36,822 nt of DNA from contig JAIFWV010000004.1 of assembly GCA_019659055.1 (NCBI GenBank), positions 1-36,822 of the forward strand. The letters run 5' to 3'. This document shows positions 29,593 to 36,822 of this stretch, one piece after another; the stretch's first letter is position 1; each line of letters starts with the position of its first letter. The position numbers and the translations under genes were made by a program. Under the pieces are notes generated by a model that did no database searches, was not told the DNA's origin, and saw nothing but the letters and a program-made list of their open reading frames with translations. The DNA is from Candidatus Doudnabacteria bacterium (GTDB taxonomy: Bacteria > Patescibacteriota > Doudnabacteria > UBA920 > O2-02-FULL-48-8).

Positions 29593-29732
29593 CCAGGTAG
29601 TAGAAGTTTGATATTTGTTTCCGGTACACCGGAAACAAATCAAAAGTTTAGTGATTTCTGCTGCTTGATGAATCTTATAGAACCGTAGTTATCGCTAATT
29701 ATCGATTTTTTAATCAAATTTTCACTACCTGG
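29593..29732 (+). promoter_or_regulatory. Folded 5' leader of dprA
   Basis: CCAGGTAGT (29593-29601) is complementary to ACTACCTGG (29724-29732), which abuts the dprA start codon. The stem would close a loop of about 120 nt containing a strong hairpin (29607-29644): TTTGAT and TTGTTTCCGG pair with CCGGAAACAA and ATCAAA, with a 2-nt bulge. No SD is seen, so closing the stem could hide the start. Confidence 0.5.
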
Positions 29733-29733
29733 T

Positions 29734-30828
29734 ATGGCCAATCCGGAAGAAGAGATGTTTGCCAACGCCCTCAATCTCATCCCTATGCTAGGGCCGGTTC
29801 GACTTGCCCATATGCGTGGAAAATTTGGGACCTATGAGAAAGCTTGGATGGCCAAGCGCGCCGACTACGTCGCCATCGGTTTCAATCCCAAACTGGTCGA
29901 ACAAATAGTCTCGCTCAAAGAGCAAATCGACCCGAGTGCCGAATACGGCAAACTCGGCCGGCACGGGATCAGCATCGTACTTATAAATAGCGGGCAGTAC
30001 CCGGATCAGCTCAAAGAAATTTCCGCCGCCCCGCCTATACTCTATATCCGGGGCCAGATCCAAGTTCTCAATACCACCTGTATCGCTGTGGTTGGAACGC
30101 GCAAGATCACGGTTTATGGCAAGCGAGCCGCAGACGAAATTGTCGGCGGGTTGGTCAGCTCGGGCCTAACCATTGCCTCAGGTCTGGCCTACGGCATCGA
30201 TGGTGCCGCACTCACAGCCGCCCTCAATAACGGCGGCCGCACGATCGCGGTCTTGGCCACCCCGCTGGATGATGATTCGATTTCACCCCGGACCAATTAC
30301 AACCTGGCTCAGAGAATTCTCGAAAGCGGCTGTATTATTTCCGAATACGGGCTGGGCGCATCGGTTCAAAAACAAAACTTTCCTATCCGCAACCGGATTC
30401 TTTCCGGATTGGGCATTGGGACTTTGGTCATTGAAGCCGACGTCGATTCGGGATCATTGATTACCGCAAGCTACGCCTTGGAGCAGAACCGGGAAGTTTT
30501 TGCCGTGCCGGGATCGATCTTTTCCGAAGTCTCGCGCGGGACCAACAATCTCATCAAAAAAGGCGCTAAGCTTGTCACCACTCACCTCGATATCCTCGAA
30601 GAACTCAACCTCGATGTGGCCCTCACCACTGAATTTGAAACGGGCCAGGACACCACGGACGAAGAACAAAAAATTATTGATTCGCTAAGCCGCGAACCGG
30701 TCCATATCGACGAGCTCGTACGCGCCTTAGGTCTGCCGGCGGCCGAAATTAATTCCACTCTGGTCATGCTTGAGATGAAAGGCCGCGTCAAAAACTTCGG
30801 CGGCGCCAAATTCGCCAAAATTAGATGA
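29734..30828 (+). CDS. dprA: DNA processing protein DprA
   Basis: Binds incoming single-stranded DNA and loads RecA during transformation. The 364-residue protein has an N-terminal helix-hairpin region, the Rossmann-like core with GTRKITVYGKRAA, VSSGLTIASGLAYGIDGAA, SEYGLGA and NFPIRNRILSGL, GSLITASYALEQNREVFAVPG and RGTNNLIKKGA. It ends in a DprA winged-helix domain (about 300-364). ATG 29734 directly follows a possible closing stem and lacks an SD. The stop overlaps the capA-like start (ATGA). Together with comEC at the left end it supports DNA uptake ability. Confidence 0.94.
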   Translation: MANPEEEMFANALNLIPMLGPVRLAHMRGKFGTYEKAWMAKRADYVAIGFNPKLVEQIVSLKEQIDPSAEYGKLGRHGISIVLINSGQYPDQLKEISAAPPILYIRGQIQVLNTTCIAVVGTRKITVYGKRAADEIVGGLVSSGLTIASGLAYGIDGAALTAALNNGGRTIAVLATPLDDDSISPRTNYNLAQRILESGCIISEYGLGASVQKQNFPIRNRILSGLGIGTLVIEADVDSGSLITASYALEQNREVFAVPGSIFSEVSRGTNNLIKKGAKLVTTHLDILEELNLDVALTTEFETGQDTTDEEQKIIDSLSREPVHIDELVRALGLPAAEINSTLVMLEMKGRVKNFGGAKFAKIR

Positions 30829-31865
30829 AAAAAATTATATTACTATTTCTAATAGTTCTAATTGCCGGGCTTTTCATAACTTCGAGAAAAATAAATCGCG
30901 GTCAGCTCTCTTCTAAAACTGGTATTCCGCCTACAACCTACGACCTACCAACTACCACCTTGTTCTTTGCTGGAGATATTATGCTCTCGCGCAATGTCGC
31001 GGCCAAAATCTACGCCGCCGATGACTACACTCTGCCGTTTAAAAACGTCGCCTCCGAATCCCAAGCCGCCGACATTGCCTTTGCGAATCTCGAATCTCCT
31101 TTCAATGACACTGGCGATCGTTCCGTGGAAGGAAGTTTGGTTTTCAACGCAGACCCTAGATCCGTCGCCGGCCTCAAGTTTGCCGGATTTGATATTTTAT
31201 CCACGGCTAACAATCACTCAATGGACCAAGGCTCAATTGGGCTTATTGAGACTCAAAATGTGCTTACAACAGTCGGCATCTTACCGGTAGGTACTGGTAA
31301 TGATTGCCGTGAGGGGAAAATTATTACTCGAAACAATATCACATTTGGATTTTTGGCCTATTCATATACGGCTTACAATACCGGCGGATCAGACAGCCCC
31401 TACCCTCAAGTTTGCGATGCCAACGATTTGCAGGGACTAAAAAAGGATATCCAGAACCTGCGGCCAAGCGTTGATGTTTTGGTTGTCTCCACTCACATGG
31501 GCACCGAATACACACGGAATCCAAATGCGTCTCAAATTAATTTCGCTCATACGGCAATCGATGCCGGAGCTGATTTAATCATCGGCAATCATCCGCATTG
31601 GGTACAGACAATAGAACAATACAATGGCAAATGGATTTTTTATGCCCTGGGCAATTTTGTATTTGACCAAATGTGGAGCACCGAAACTCGCGAAGGATTG
31701 ACGGCAACTGTAACATTTAAAGATAAAACCCTAGATAAGATTGTATTAAAACCTGTAATCATCGACAATTTCTGTTGCCCACGATGGGCTGATGAACTCG
31801 AATCAGAAGCAATTTTGAGTAAAATTAGTCTTAATTCTCCAATTTTGTTTAATGCTGGCGACTAA
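30825..31865 (+). CDS. CapA-like calcineurin-fold protein, membrane-anchored
   Basis: 346 residues: N-terminal helix (3-20) as signal anchor, short linker, then a PGA_cap/CapA metallophosphatase-like domain with FAGDIMLSR, FANLESPF, STANNHSMDQG, VVSTHMGTEYTRNP, GNHPHWVQTIE and ALGNFVFDQ, so the metal-binding His/Asp/Asn residues are present. In Bacillus CapA takes part in poly-gamma-glutamate export; in other bacteria the role is open. Outside-facing location is likely. ATG overlaps the dprA stop (ATGA), indicating coupled translation. Confidence 0.88.
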   Translation: MKKIILLFLIVLIAGLFITSRKINRGQLSSKTGIPPTTYDLPTTTLFFAGDIMLSRNVAAKIYAADDYTLPFKNVASESQAADIAFANLESPFNDTGDRSVEGSLVFNADPRSVAGLKFAGFDILSTANNHSMDQGSIGLIETQNVLTTVGILPVGTGNDCREGKIITRNNITFGFLAYSYTAYNTGGSDSPYPQVCDANDLQGLKKDIQNLRPSVDVLVVSTHMGTEYTRNPNASQINFAHTAIDAGADLIIGNHPHWVQTIEQYNGKWIFYALGNFVFDQMWSTETREGLTATVTFKDKTLDKIVLKPVIIDNFCCPRWADELESEAILSKISLNSPILFNAGD

Positions 31866-31899
31866 GATATACTGATACCAACAGAATTAAGTTAAAATT

Positions 31900-32151
31900 G
31901 TGCCATTTTATAAAAAATATAAATTTACTATTCTAGTTTTTCTTATTTCTCTCATAGTAGTAACTTTGAATTACGTTTATAATCCTACACCTAACTATGG
32001 TGTAGATGGTTATTATGACTCATGTGGCATTTTAGGTTGTAGGAGCGTAGCGCAGGAAACTTTAATAGGCAACATAATAAAAGCTGCCTTTATTACGCTG
32101 ATCATTTTTTTGATCGAGCGAAATTATAACCAAAGATCCCGGAAAAACTAG
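31900..32151 (+). CDS. Small A/T-rich two-helix membrane protein, 83 residues
   Basis: No family recognised. Two predicted membrane helices (about 8-25 and 60-76) enclose an external loop with two Cys in SCGILGC, and the protein ends in a basic tail (RNYNQRSRKN). The start is taken as GTG 31900; there is no SD. Codon use is more A/T-rich than in neighbouring dprA and topA, so recent acquisition is possible. It follows the capA-like gene by 34 bp and could belong to that transcript. Confidence 0.5.
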   Translation: MPFYKKYKFTILVFLISLIVVTLNYVYNPTPNYGVDGYYDSCGILGCRSVAQETLIGNIIKAAFITLIIFLIERNYNQRSRKN

Positions 32152-32216
32152 CCCTGAAAAAAGATCCCGACTTCCGACAGGATTTCGACTATTTAATTTT
32201 TCAATTAGTGCTCGGC

Positions 32217-32245
32217 TTGACAAGCACGACCCTTTTCAGCACAAT
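32217..32245 (+). promoter_or_regulatory. topA promoter
   Basis: TTGACA (32217-32222), 17 bp, CACAAT (32240-32245). It sits inside a larger inverted repeat: CGACTATTTAA (about 32195) is complementary over 10 of 11 positions to TTAGATAGTCG downstream, which may form a regulatory stem around the promoter. Confidence 0.55.
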
Positions 32246-32298
32246 TAGATAGTCGCGTCGAGAATGTCGCGGCAATTTAATTATCATAAAAATTTTTC

Positions 32299-34566
32299 AT
32301 GTCCAAATCATTAGTCATAGTCGAATCGCCAACCAAAGCGAAAACTATTTCGCGCTTCCTCGAAGGTAAATACAAAATCGAGGCGTCTTTTGGTCATATC
32401 CGCGACCTCCCCACGAGCAAGATGGGTATCGATATCGAACACGACTTCGAACCAACTTATGTCATTCCTCCCAAATCGAAAAAGCGTGTCGCGGAACTCA
32501 AAAAATTAGCCGCCGATGCGCCGGAAATTATTCTGGCCACTGACGAAGACCGCGAAGGCGAAGCCATTGCCTGGCATTTGCTGACAGCTTTAGGTTTGGA
32601 CAAAGGCAAAGGCAAAAAAACCATCGTCAAACGAATCGCTTTCCACGAAATCACCAAAACCGCCATCGAAGCGGCCCTGGAAAATCCGCGCGATCTCGAT
32701 CTGCACATGGTTGACGCCCAGCAAGCCCGCCGCGTCCTCGACCGTCTGGTCGGTTATGAGCTCTCCCCTTTCCTTTGGAAAAAAGTCCGCCGCGGTTTGT
32801 CGGCTGGCCGTGTCCAATCGGTTGCGGTAAGATTGATCGTCGAACGCGAACGCGAGATCCAGAAATTCAAGCCGGAAGAATATTGGAGTATCGAGGCCAC
32901 CTTCCATAAGGATTCCAATTTCATCGGCCGACTGGCCAAGGTCAATGATAAAACTTTGGATAAACTGGCTGTCAAAAACGAGGACGCGGCCAAAAAAATC
33001 CTGTCCGACCTCAGGGACAATACCGCGATTATTACCGAAGTCACGAAAAAAGAAGTCCGACGCTCCCCGGCCGCGCCGTTTATCACCTCGACCATGCAGC
33101 AAGAAGCGGCACGCAAACTCGGTTTTTCCGCCAAGCAGACCATGATGTACGCCCAACAGCTTTACGAAGGTGTAGAGCTCGGCGAAGGCAATGCTACGGG
33201 GTTGATCACCTACATGCGTACCGACTCTGTGAATCTTTCCGAGCAAGCTTTGGCCTCGGCTCTCGAAGCCATAGGCGCCAAGTTTGGCAAAGAATACCTG
33301 TTGCCGACGCCGCGAAAGTACGCCTCCCGCTCCAAGAACGCCCAAGAGGCCCACGAAGCTATTCGCCCGACAGACCTCATGCGTGACCCGGAATCAATCA
33401 AAGATCATCTGGACCGTAACCAATACAGGCTTTATGACCTCATCTGGAAACGGACCATCGCCACTCAAATGCCAGAGGCAGTTTTCGATGCCACAGCCGT
33501 GGATACCGAAATCAAGGGCGACAAAACTTACACCTTCCGCAGTAACGGCCAGGTCATTAAGTTTGACGGCTTCATGAAAGTCTATCTTGAAGGTACCGAC
33601 GAAGAAGAGCTCGAGGAAGAAGGACTGCTTCCGGAACTTTCCAAAGGCGACAAACCCAAAGTCGTCAAAGTCTTGCCTAAACAGCACTTCACCCAGCCGC
33701 CGCCGCGGTTTACAGACGCTTCGCTCATCAAATCCCTTGAGGAACTGGGTATCGGTCGCCCGTCGACTTATGCCCCAACGATTTCTACCATCCAAGAGCG
33801 CGACTACGTCAATAAAATCGACAAAAAATTCCATCCGACTGAGATCGGATACATAGTCAACGACATCCTCGTTGAGCATTTCCCCAAAGTCGTGGACTTT
33901 CAGTTTACAGCCAACATGGAAGACCAGCTCGATGAGATTGCCAACGGCACCAAAGAATGGGTGCCGGTCATCCGCGAATTCTACGACCCGTTCCATGAAA
34001 ATCTCAAGACCAAAGAAAAGGATGTCGAAAAACACGTTGAGATCTTGGAAGAAAAATGTCCGCTCTCGGGACACCCACTGCAAATCAAATTCGGCCGGTT
34101 TGGCAAATTTATAGCCTGCAGTAATTATCCTGAATGCAAATACACCCGGCCAATGCCTGAGGAACAGAAAATCATTGATGAAAATTCTGGCGAGATCTGC
34201 GAAAAATGCGGTAAGCCTATGGTTGTAAAGTTTGGAAGGTTTGGATCATTCCTCGGCTGTTCCGGATATCCGGAATGCAAGAACATCAAGAAGATCCAGA
34301 AAGGCACTGGCGTCCCCTGCCCCAAATGCGGGGAAGGCGAAATGGTGGAGCGCCGCAGTAAGCGCGGAATCTTCTACTCCTGTTCCAAATATCCGCAATG
34401 CAAATTCCTGCTCAATGGCAAACCGACCGGCGAGAAGTGCCCCACCTCTGGCGACCTGCTCATCATCGACCCGCGCTCCGGAGTTCTCAAATGCAGTAAC
34501 AAAGAATGTGATTACGAACGCGAACCTCAGCCCGAAAAAGTCGAAGGTCTCGAAAAAGCCGCTTAA
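32299..34566 (+). CDS. topA: DNA topoisomerase I
   Basis: Type IA topoisomerase relaxing negative supercoils. The 755-residue protein begins with the Toprim domain (SLVIVESPTKAKTI, and TDEDREGEAIAWHL with its acidic metal ligands). It has the strand-passage core with the catalytic Tyr in GLITYMRTDSV and GRPSTYAPT, and four C-terminal Cys-rich modules (from about 590). The first and last carry Ser at one Cys position (CPLSG, CPTSG), and the second and third are full CxxC ribbons. No SD before ATG 32299. Followed by a strong terminator. Confidence 0.97.
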   Translation: MSKSLVIVESPTKAKTISRFLEGKYKIEASFGHIRDLPTSKMGIDIEHDFEPTYVIPPKSKKRVAELKKLAADAPEIILATDEDREGEAIAWHLLTALGLDKGKGKKTIVKRIAFHEITKTAIEAALENPRDLDLHMVDAQQARRVLDRLVGYELSPFLWKKVRRGLSAGRVQSVAVRLIVEREREIQKFKPEEYWSIEATFHKDSNFIGRLAKVNDKTLDKLAVKNEDAAKKILSDLRDNTAIITEVTKKEVRRSPAAPFITSTMQQEAARKLGFSAKQTMMYAQQLYEGVELGEGNATGLITYMRTDSVNLSEQALASALEAIGAKFGKEYLLPTPRKYASRSKNAQEAHEAIRPTDLMRDPESIKDHLDRNQYRLYDLIWKRTIATQMPEAVFDATAVDTEIKGDKTYTFRSNGQVIKFDGFMKVYLEGTDEEELEEEGLLPELSKGDKPKVVKVLPKQHFTQPPPRFTDASLIKSLEELGIGRPSTYAPTISTIQERDYVNKIDKKFHPTEIGYIVNDILVEHFPKVVDFQFTANMEDQLDEIANGTKEWVPVIREFYDPFHENLKTKEKDVEKHVEILEEKCPLSGHPLQIKFGRFGKFIACSNYPECKYTRPMPEEQKIIDENSGEICEKCGKPMVVKFGRFGSFLGCSGYPECKNIKKIQKGTGVPCPKCGEGEMVERRSKRGIFYSCSKYPQCKFLLNGKPTGEKCPTSGDLLIIDPRSGVLKCSNKECDYEREPQPEKVEGLEKAA

Positions 34567-34577
34567 ACCTATATTTG

Positions 34578-34611
34578 AACACCTCAGCTAATAGCTGAGG
34601 TGTTTGTTTTT
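34578..34611 (+). terminator. Terminator of topA
   Basis: AACACCTCAGCT-AATA-GCTGAGGTGTT, followed by TGTTTTT. Confidence 0.88.
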
Positions 34612-34622
34612 GGCTGGTCTAT

Positions 34623-34656
34623 CCCTCTCCCTTCTAGGGAGAGGTTAGGTGAGGGT
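34623..34656. repeat. CCTCTCCC-type palindrome
   Basis: CCTCTCCC-TTCTA-GGGAGAGG followed by TTAGGTGAGGG. This resembles a dispersed intergenic palindrome common in many bacterial genomes. No other copy is seen in the window. Confidence 0.6.
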
Positions 34657-34689
34657 AACAAAGCTTTTTGCTCCTTCCTGCCAGCCCGT

Positions 34690-34720
34690 AGCAGACATAA
34701 TGCGCTTGTCTGCTGTTTTT
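34690..34720 (+). terminator. Second terminator-like hairpin after topA
   Basis: AGCAGACA pairs with TGTCTGCT around a 9-nt loop, followed by GTTTTT. Its partner gene, if not topA, is unclear. Confidence 0.55.
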
Positions 34721-34752
34721 GACGATCGCACAAAACAGAGGTATAGGCAAAT

Positions 34753-34791
34753 AAAAAAGCCGATGTGATTGAATTACTCAACCACACCGGC
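34753..34791 (-). terminator. Terminator of the 34798 gene
   Basis: GCCGGTGTGGTTGAG and CTCA-free partner AATCACATCGGC pair on the minus strand, followed by TTTTTTATTTGCC, the same tail as in the nucleotide-synthesis island. Confidence 0.75.
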
Positions 34792-34797
34792 AAACTT

Positions 34798-35292
34798 TCA
34801 ATGAGTTCCGTTTTTCGGCTGTGCCAGATCAAGCTCGACCTGGGCTTCCAGTATCCGGATCATAAACACGACCACGAATACTACAATTTCCCAACCCACA
34901 CCGTGGCCTATGCCATCTGCGGCACAAGCAGCTAAGGTCAATTTACCGATTAGGCCATCGTAAAAGTACGGAGTACCGAACTTATTTACAAAGGCTTTTG
35001 GATCTGCAATCGCTTCAAGTGCAACCTTTCTCAACGAAGGACGCATTTCCACAATGGGTAACTGACCGCCTGCTACTCGCCGGAGTTGCTCATAAACCAC
35101 CGAACTCAACTGAAGGCCAAGCAGAATTCCTGGAATCTGATCCTCATAATCTTTCATCATGTAGATCAGGTCCGCGAGTTGAGGATTGGTTCGCTCCATC
35201 TCCTCGAAGACTCGAACACAGAACCCCACGTAATCCGCGTCGTATTCGGCAAAGACTGCTGTCTCGATCTCCTGCGTTGGTTTCTGCAACAT
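34798..35292 (-). CDS. Unrecognised membrane-associated protein, 164 residues
   Basis: No family recognised. ATG 35292 follows GGAGATAGAC at a good distance; a longer frame from GTG 35385 has no SD and a low-complexity extension. The N-terminal two thirds is helical and acidic (EETERTNPQLADLIYMMKDYEDQ-like), with a hydrophobic stretch around 70-80. Near the C-terminus WEIVVFVVVFMIRIL is a clear membrane helix, so this is probably a tail-anchored protein. Strong SD and terminator style match the unknown 15558 gene. A perfect -10 TATAAT lies near 35446, with a leader of about 140 nt. Confidence 0.55.
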   Translation of the reverse strand: MLQKPTQEIETAVFAEYDADYVGFCVRVFEEMERTNPQLADLIYMMKDYEDQIPGILLGLQLSSVVYEQLRRVAGGQLPIVEMRPSLRKVALEAIADPKAFVNKFGTPYFYDGLIGKLTLAACAADGIGHGVGWEIVVFVVVFMIRILEAQVELDLAQPKNGTH

Positions 35293-35521
35293 GTCTATCT
35301 CCTGCCCTACCGGCGGGAGCGGCGCTCGACGCGCCGAACTAGGGCGACTGACGATTTTGCGTGGTGCCCGGACACTTGCGTGCACGGACGTTTACCGAAA
35401 TCCTCTTTAACATTTTTTATTCTCTTCTAAGTGAAGAAATATTATAGGCTCAATCATTGATCCGGGATAAAGGCAGCCCTTAAACCTTCTCCCCTCCTAT
35501 TGGATCAACGACCAATTCTAG

Positions 35522-35550
35522 CAAAAAAACCCGCGTCGGTCAAGCGGGGT
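35522..35550 (-). terminator. Terminator of dus, containing its stop codon
   Basis: ACCCCGC-TTGACCGAC-GCGGGT on the minus strand followed by seven T. The TGA in the loop is the stop codon of dus. Confidence 0.8.
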
Positions 35551-36613
35551 TCTTTTGTAATACTGGATAATGTTCGTAAACTATCCGCTCGACGTCGGCT
35601 GAGGTTTCGGCTTCCATCAACTGCATGCGAAGCTCCTTGGCGCCGTCGAAACCGTTGACATAAGCTTTGTAGTGCTTCTTCATGACTTCGAAGTTTTTCC
35701 CGCCGAAGGCGGGTCCGCCTTTGGCGGAGATCCCACAATACATTTTCTCAAAGAGCCTGGTGTGTTCGAGCATGGCCCGCATCCGTTCGGAGATGGAAAT
35801 AATTTGCTTACTGCGATTAAACAGCCATGGGTTGCCAAAGATCCCTCGGCCGATCATCACGCCATCACAGCCGGTCTCGGCCACTTTGGCCTCAGCCTCA
35901 GCCAGAGTCATGACATCGCCATTGCCCAAAATAAGTGGTCTGGTTTCCATCTCGACCGGAGGGAGAGATCCCGGTGTTAAATACCGAGACTTCTCGCTAA
36001 CGCTCGAAGTGGTTCTGTGATTATTCACGATTCCCATAATCTCAGGCATCAGTTCCCAATGCGCCGGAACCTTAGACATTTCCTTCACAGTCCTAAGGTG
36101 TACCGTAATTGCGGCCAGATCGGCCTTGAGCAATGCCGGAATCCAAGTTTCGATCTCAACTTTGTTACAGCCAATCCGCGTCTTCACAGACACAGGCAAG
36201 TGTGGCGCCCCACGTTTGGTCGCGACGATAATCTCTTGAGCGAGTTTGGGATCTTTGATCGTGGCCCCGCCGGCTCCCTGCTTCATGACCGCCCGATCCG
36301 GACAGCCCATGTTGATATCAATGCCGTCGAATCCCATTTCCGCAAGCATTTTGGCAACCGCTTCAAATTTTTCCGGGTCACTGCCAAAAATCTGGGCCAC
36401 AATCGGGCGTTCGGCTTCCGAGTAGCGAAGATCGACGAGAAGTTTTTCTCGGCCCGCCGAAAGCAAACCATCCACCGAGACAAATTCGGTCCACATAATA
36501 TCAGGTTTACCGTAACGCGCGATAATATTTCGAAAAGCCGCATCCGTAACATTGGCCATAGGTGCGAGTGCAAGTATCGGCTTCTTTGGTTTATCCCAAA
36601 ATCCTCTGTTCAT
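35540..36613 (-). CDS. dus: tRNA-dihydrouridine synthase with two palindrome-derived insertions
   Basis: FMN enzyme reducing uridines in the tRNA D-loop. The 357-residue protein has LAPMANVTDAAFRNI, VAQIFGSDPEKF, IDINMGCPDRAVMKQGAG with the catalytic Cys, KTRIGCN, ITVHLRTV and LILGNGDV with GVMIGRGIFGNPWLF. Between VNN and RPLILGNGD there is an extra stretch of about 26 residues, and between KMYC and KNFEVMKKHY an extra 11-12 (GISAKGGPAFGG). Both are encoded by palindromic DNA and keep the frame. ATG 36613 lies 8 nt after a -10 box, so the mRNA is probably leaderless. Confidence 0.92.
   Translation of the reverse strand: MNRGFWDKPKKPILALAPMANVTDAAFRNIIARYGKPDIMWTEFVSVDGLLSAGREKLLVDLRYSEAERPIVAQIFGSDPEKFEAVAKMLAEMGFDGIDINMGCPDRAVMKQGAGGATIKDPKLAQEIIVATKRGAPHLPVSVKTRIGCNKVEIETWIPALLKADLAAITVHLRTVKEMSKVPAHWELMPEIMGIVNNHRTTSSVSEKSRYLTPGSLPPVEMETRPLILGNGDVMTLAEAEAKVAETGCDGVMIGRGIFGNPWLFNRSKQIISISERMRAMLEHTRLFEKMYCGISAKGGPAFGGKNFEVMKKHYKAYVNGFDGAKELRMQLMEAETSADVERIVYEHYPVLQKNPA
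35698..35731. repeat. TCCGCC palindrome inserted inside dus
   Basis: CCCGCCGAAGGCGGG followed directly by TCCGCCTTTGGCGGA: two tandem hairpins that code, in the dus frame, for an extra Gly/Ala-rich loop. Related to the 6618-6652 palindrome. Confidence 0.65.
35945..36012. repeat. REP-like palindromic insertion inside dus
   Basis: Contains CGGTGTTAAATACCG and ACTTCTCGCTAACGCTCGAAGT, both inverted repeats. The TTCTCGCT...GCTCGAA core resembles the repeat at the right edge of the window. It codes for the extra segment between VNN and RPLILGNGD in Dus. Confidence 0.55.
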
Positions 36614-36621
36614 AGAGCACT

Positions 36622-36650
36622 ATTCTAACAAATTCAGGCAAAATAAAAAA
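36622..36650 (-). promoter_or_regulatory. dus promoter, leaderless, fused to upstream T-tract
   Basis: -10 TAGAAT (36622-36627), 8 nt before ATG 36613. The -35 position 17 bp upstream (36645-36650) is the TTTTTT of the preceding hairpin. Same arrangement as at hisS. Confidence 0.45.
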
Positions 36651-36790
36651 GGTACCATTTCGAGTGAAACGAGAAATCCCTTTTATGAGGGATCCCTCAC
36701 TGTGTTCGGGATGGAACCCTTCGCATTTTTTGCCTTACGGAGTCACCTTGTTGCTGCCGAGAGCCGCTGCCAAAAAAGTAACATACAAAA
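36651..36790. repeat. Dispersed-repeat-like sequence at the right edge, hairpin used as terminator
   Basis: On the minus strand GGTTCCAT...ATGGTACC close a long imperfect hairpin with a strong GGGATCCC/GGGAT inner stem (36651-36720), followed by TTTTTTATTTTGCC. The halves TTTCGAGTGAAACGAGAAAT and GATCCCTCACTGTGTTCGGG look like known REP-type half-sites. 36720-36790 continues the unit without a recognisable gene; a 13-codon open frame there is not convincing. 36791-36822 is A/T-rich and shows nothing. Confidence 0.5.
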
Positions 36791-36822
36791 ATACACGGAT
36801 TAATAAATAAGATCCTTCGCTC

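Noticed and set aside
36649-36749. 5S rRNA on the minus strand
   Set aside because: CCATCCCGAACACAG resembles the 5S loop C, and the distance to a possible 5' end fits. However, helix II cannot be formed, the total is only about 100 nt, and the 3' half is fully explained as REP-like half-sites forming a different, longer hairpin.

Overview
The window reads as chromosome of a reduced, probably ultrasmall bacterium of the Candidate Phyla Radiation (Patescibacteria). The evidence is indirect. Genes are short and tightly packed, with overlapping stops and starts. Many housekeeping genes (hisS, dus, ftsA, ftsZ, dprA, topA) have no Shine-Dalgarno (SD) sequence. ComEC lacks its metallo-beta-lactamase domain. 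Ribonucleotide reduction is by a single B12-dependent enzyme. Most genes up to 24.6 kb are on the minus strand and most from 24.7 to 34.6 kb are on the plus strand. The switch point holds divergent promoters for a tRNA-Val(CAC)/lepB unit and a LytR-CpsA-Psr gene.

Layout. 0-4.6 kb: a cyclophilin with an in-frame TAG, comEC, hisS, DUF167, a DUF6580 membrane protein and a membrane-anchored DUF4430 protein. 4.6-10.4 kb: a CYTH phosphatase, a tiny GIY-YIG nuclease gene bracketed by two inverted palindromes, cobO, two orphan genes, nrdJ and nrdR, with NrdR boxes on the nrdR-nrdJ promoter. DUF6580 + DUF4430 + CobO + NrdJ look like a B12 uptake, adenosylation and use chain. 10.4-19.1 kb: a nucleotide-synthesis island (purB-purE-purC, pyrD, pyrC, pyrF-pyrE) with a secreted beta-helix protein and an unknown membrane protein among them. 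Its genes have strong SDs, and its units are separated by hairpin terminators and TTGCNN-N17/18-TANNNT promoters. pyrD is frameshifted. 19.1-24.6 kb: ftsA-ftsZ, rpsU-yqeY, a second HisRS-like protein that has lost its active-site motifs, lepB and tRNA-Val.

24.7-28.3 kb: LCP protein, der, pth. 28.3-29.7 kb: three small unknown proteins on the minus strand behind a riboswitch-like leader (strong promoter, about 112-nt folded domain, long G-U-rich terminator helix). That promoter overlaps a divergent one for dprA, which has its own folded leader. 29.7-34.6 kb: dprA, a CapA-like protein, a small membrane protein and topA. 34.6-36.8 kb: an unknown membrane protein, a dus gene with two palindromic DNA insertions inside its reading frame, and a dispersed-repeat-like sequence at the right edge.

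The most unusual items are the 29.28-29.52 kb leader RNA with its three-gene operon, the palindrome-bracketed GIY-YIG gene, the degenerate HisRS paralogue, the B12 module with its NrdR control, and the recurrent fusion of terminators, stop codons and downstream promoters. All functional statements come from reading the sequence; no database search was possible.
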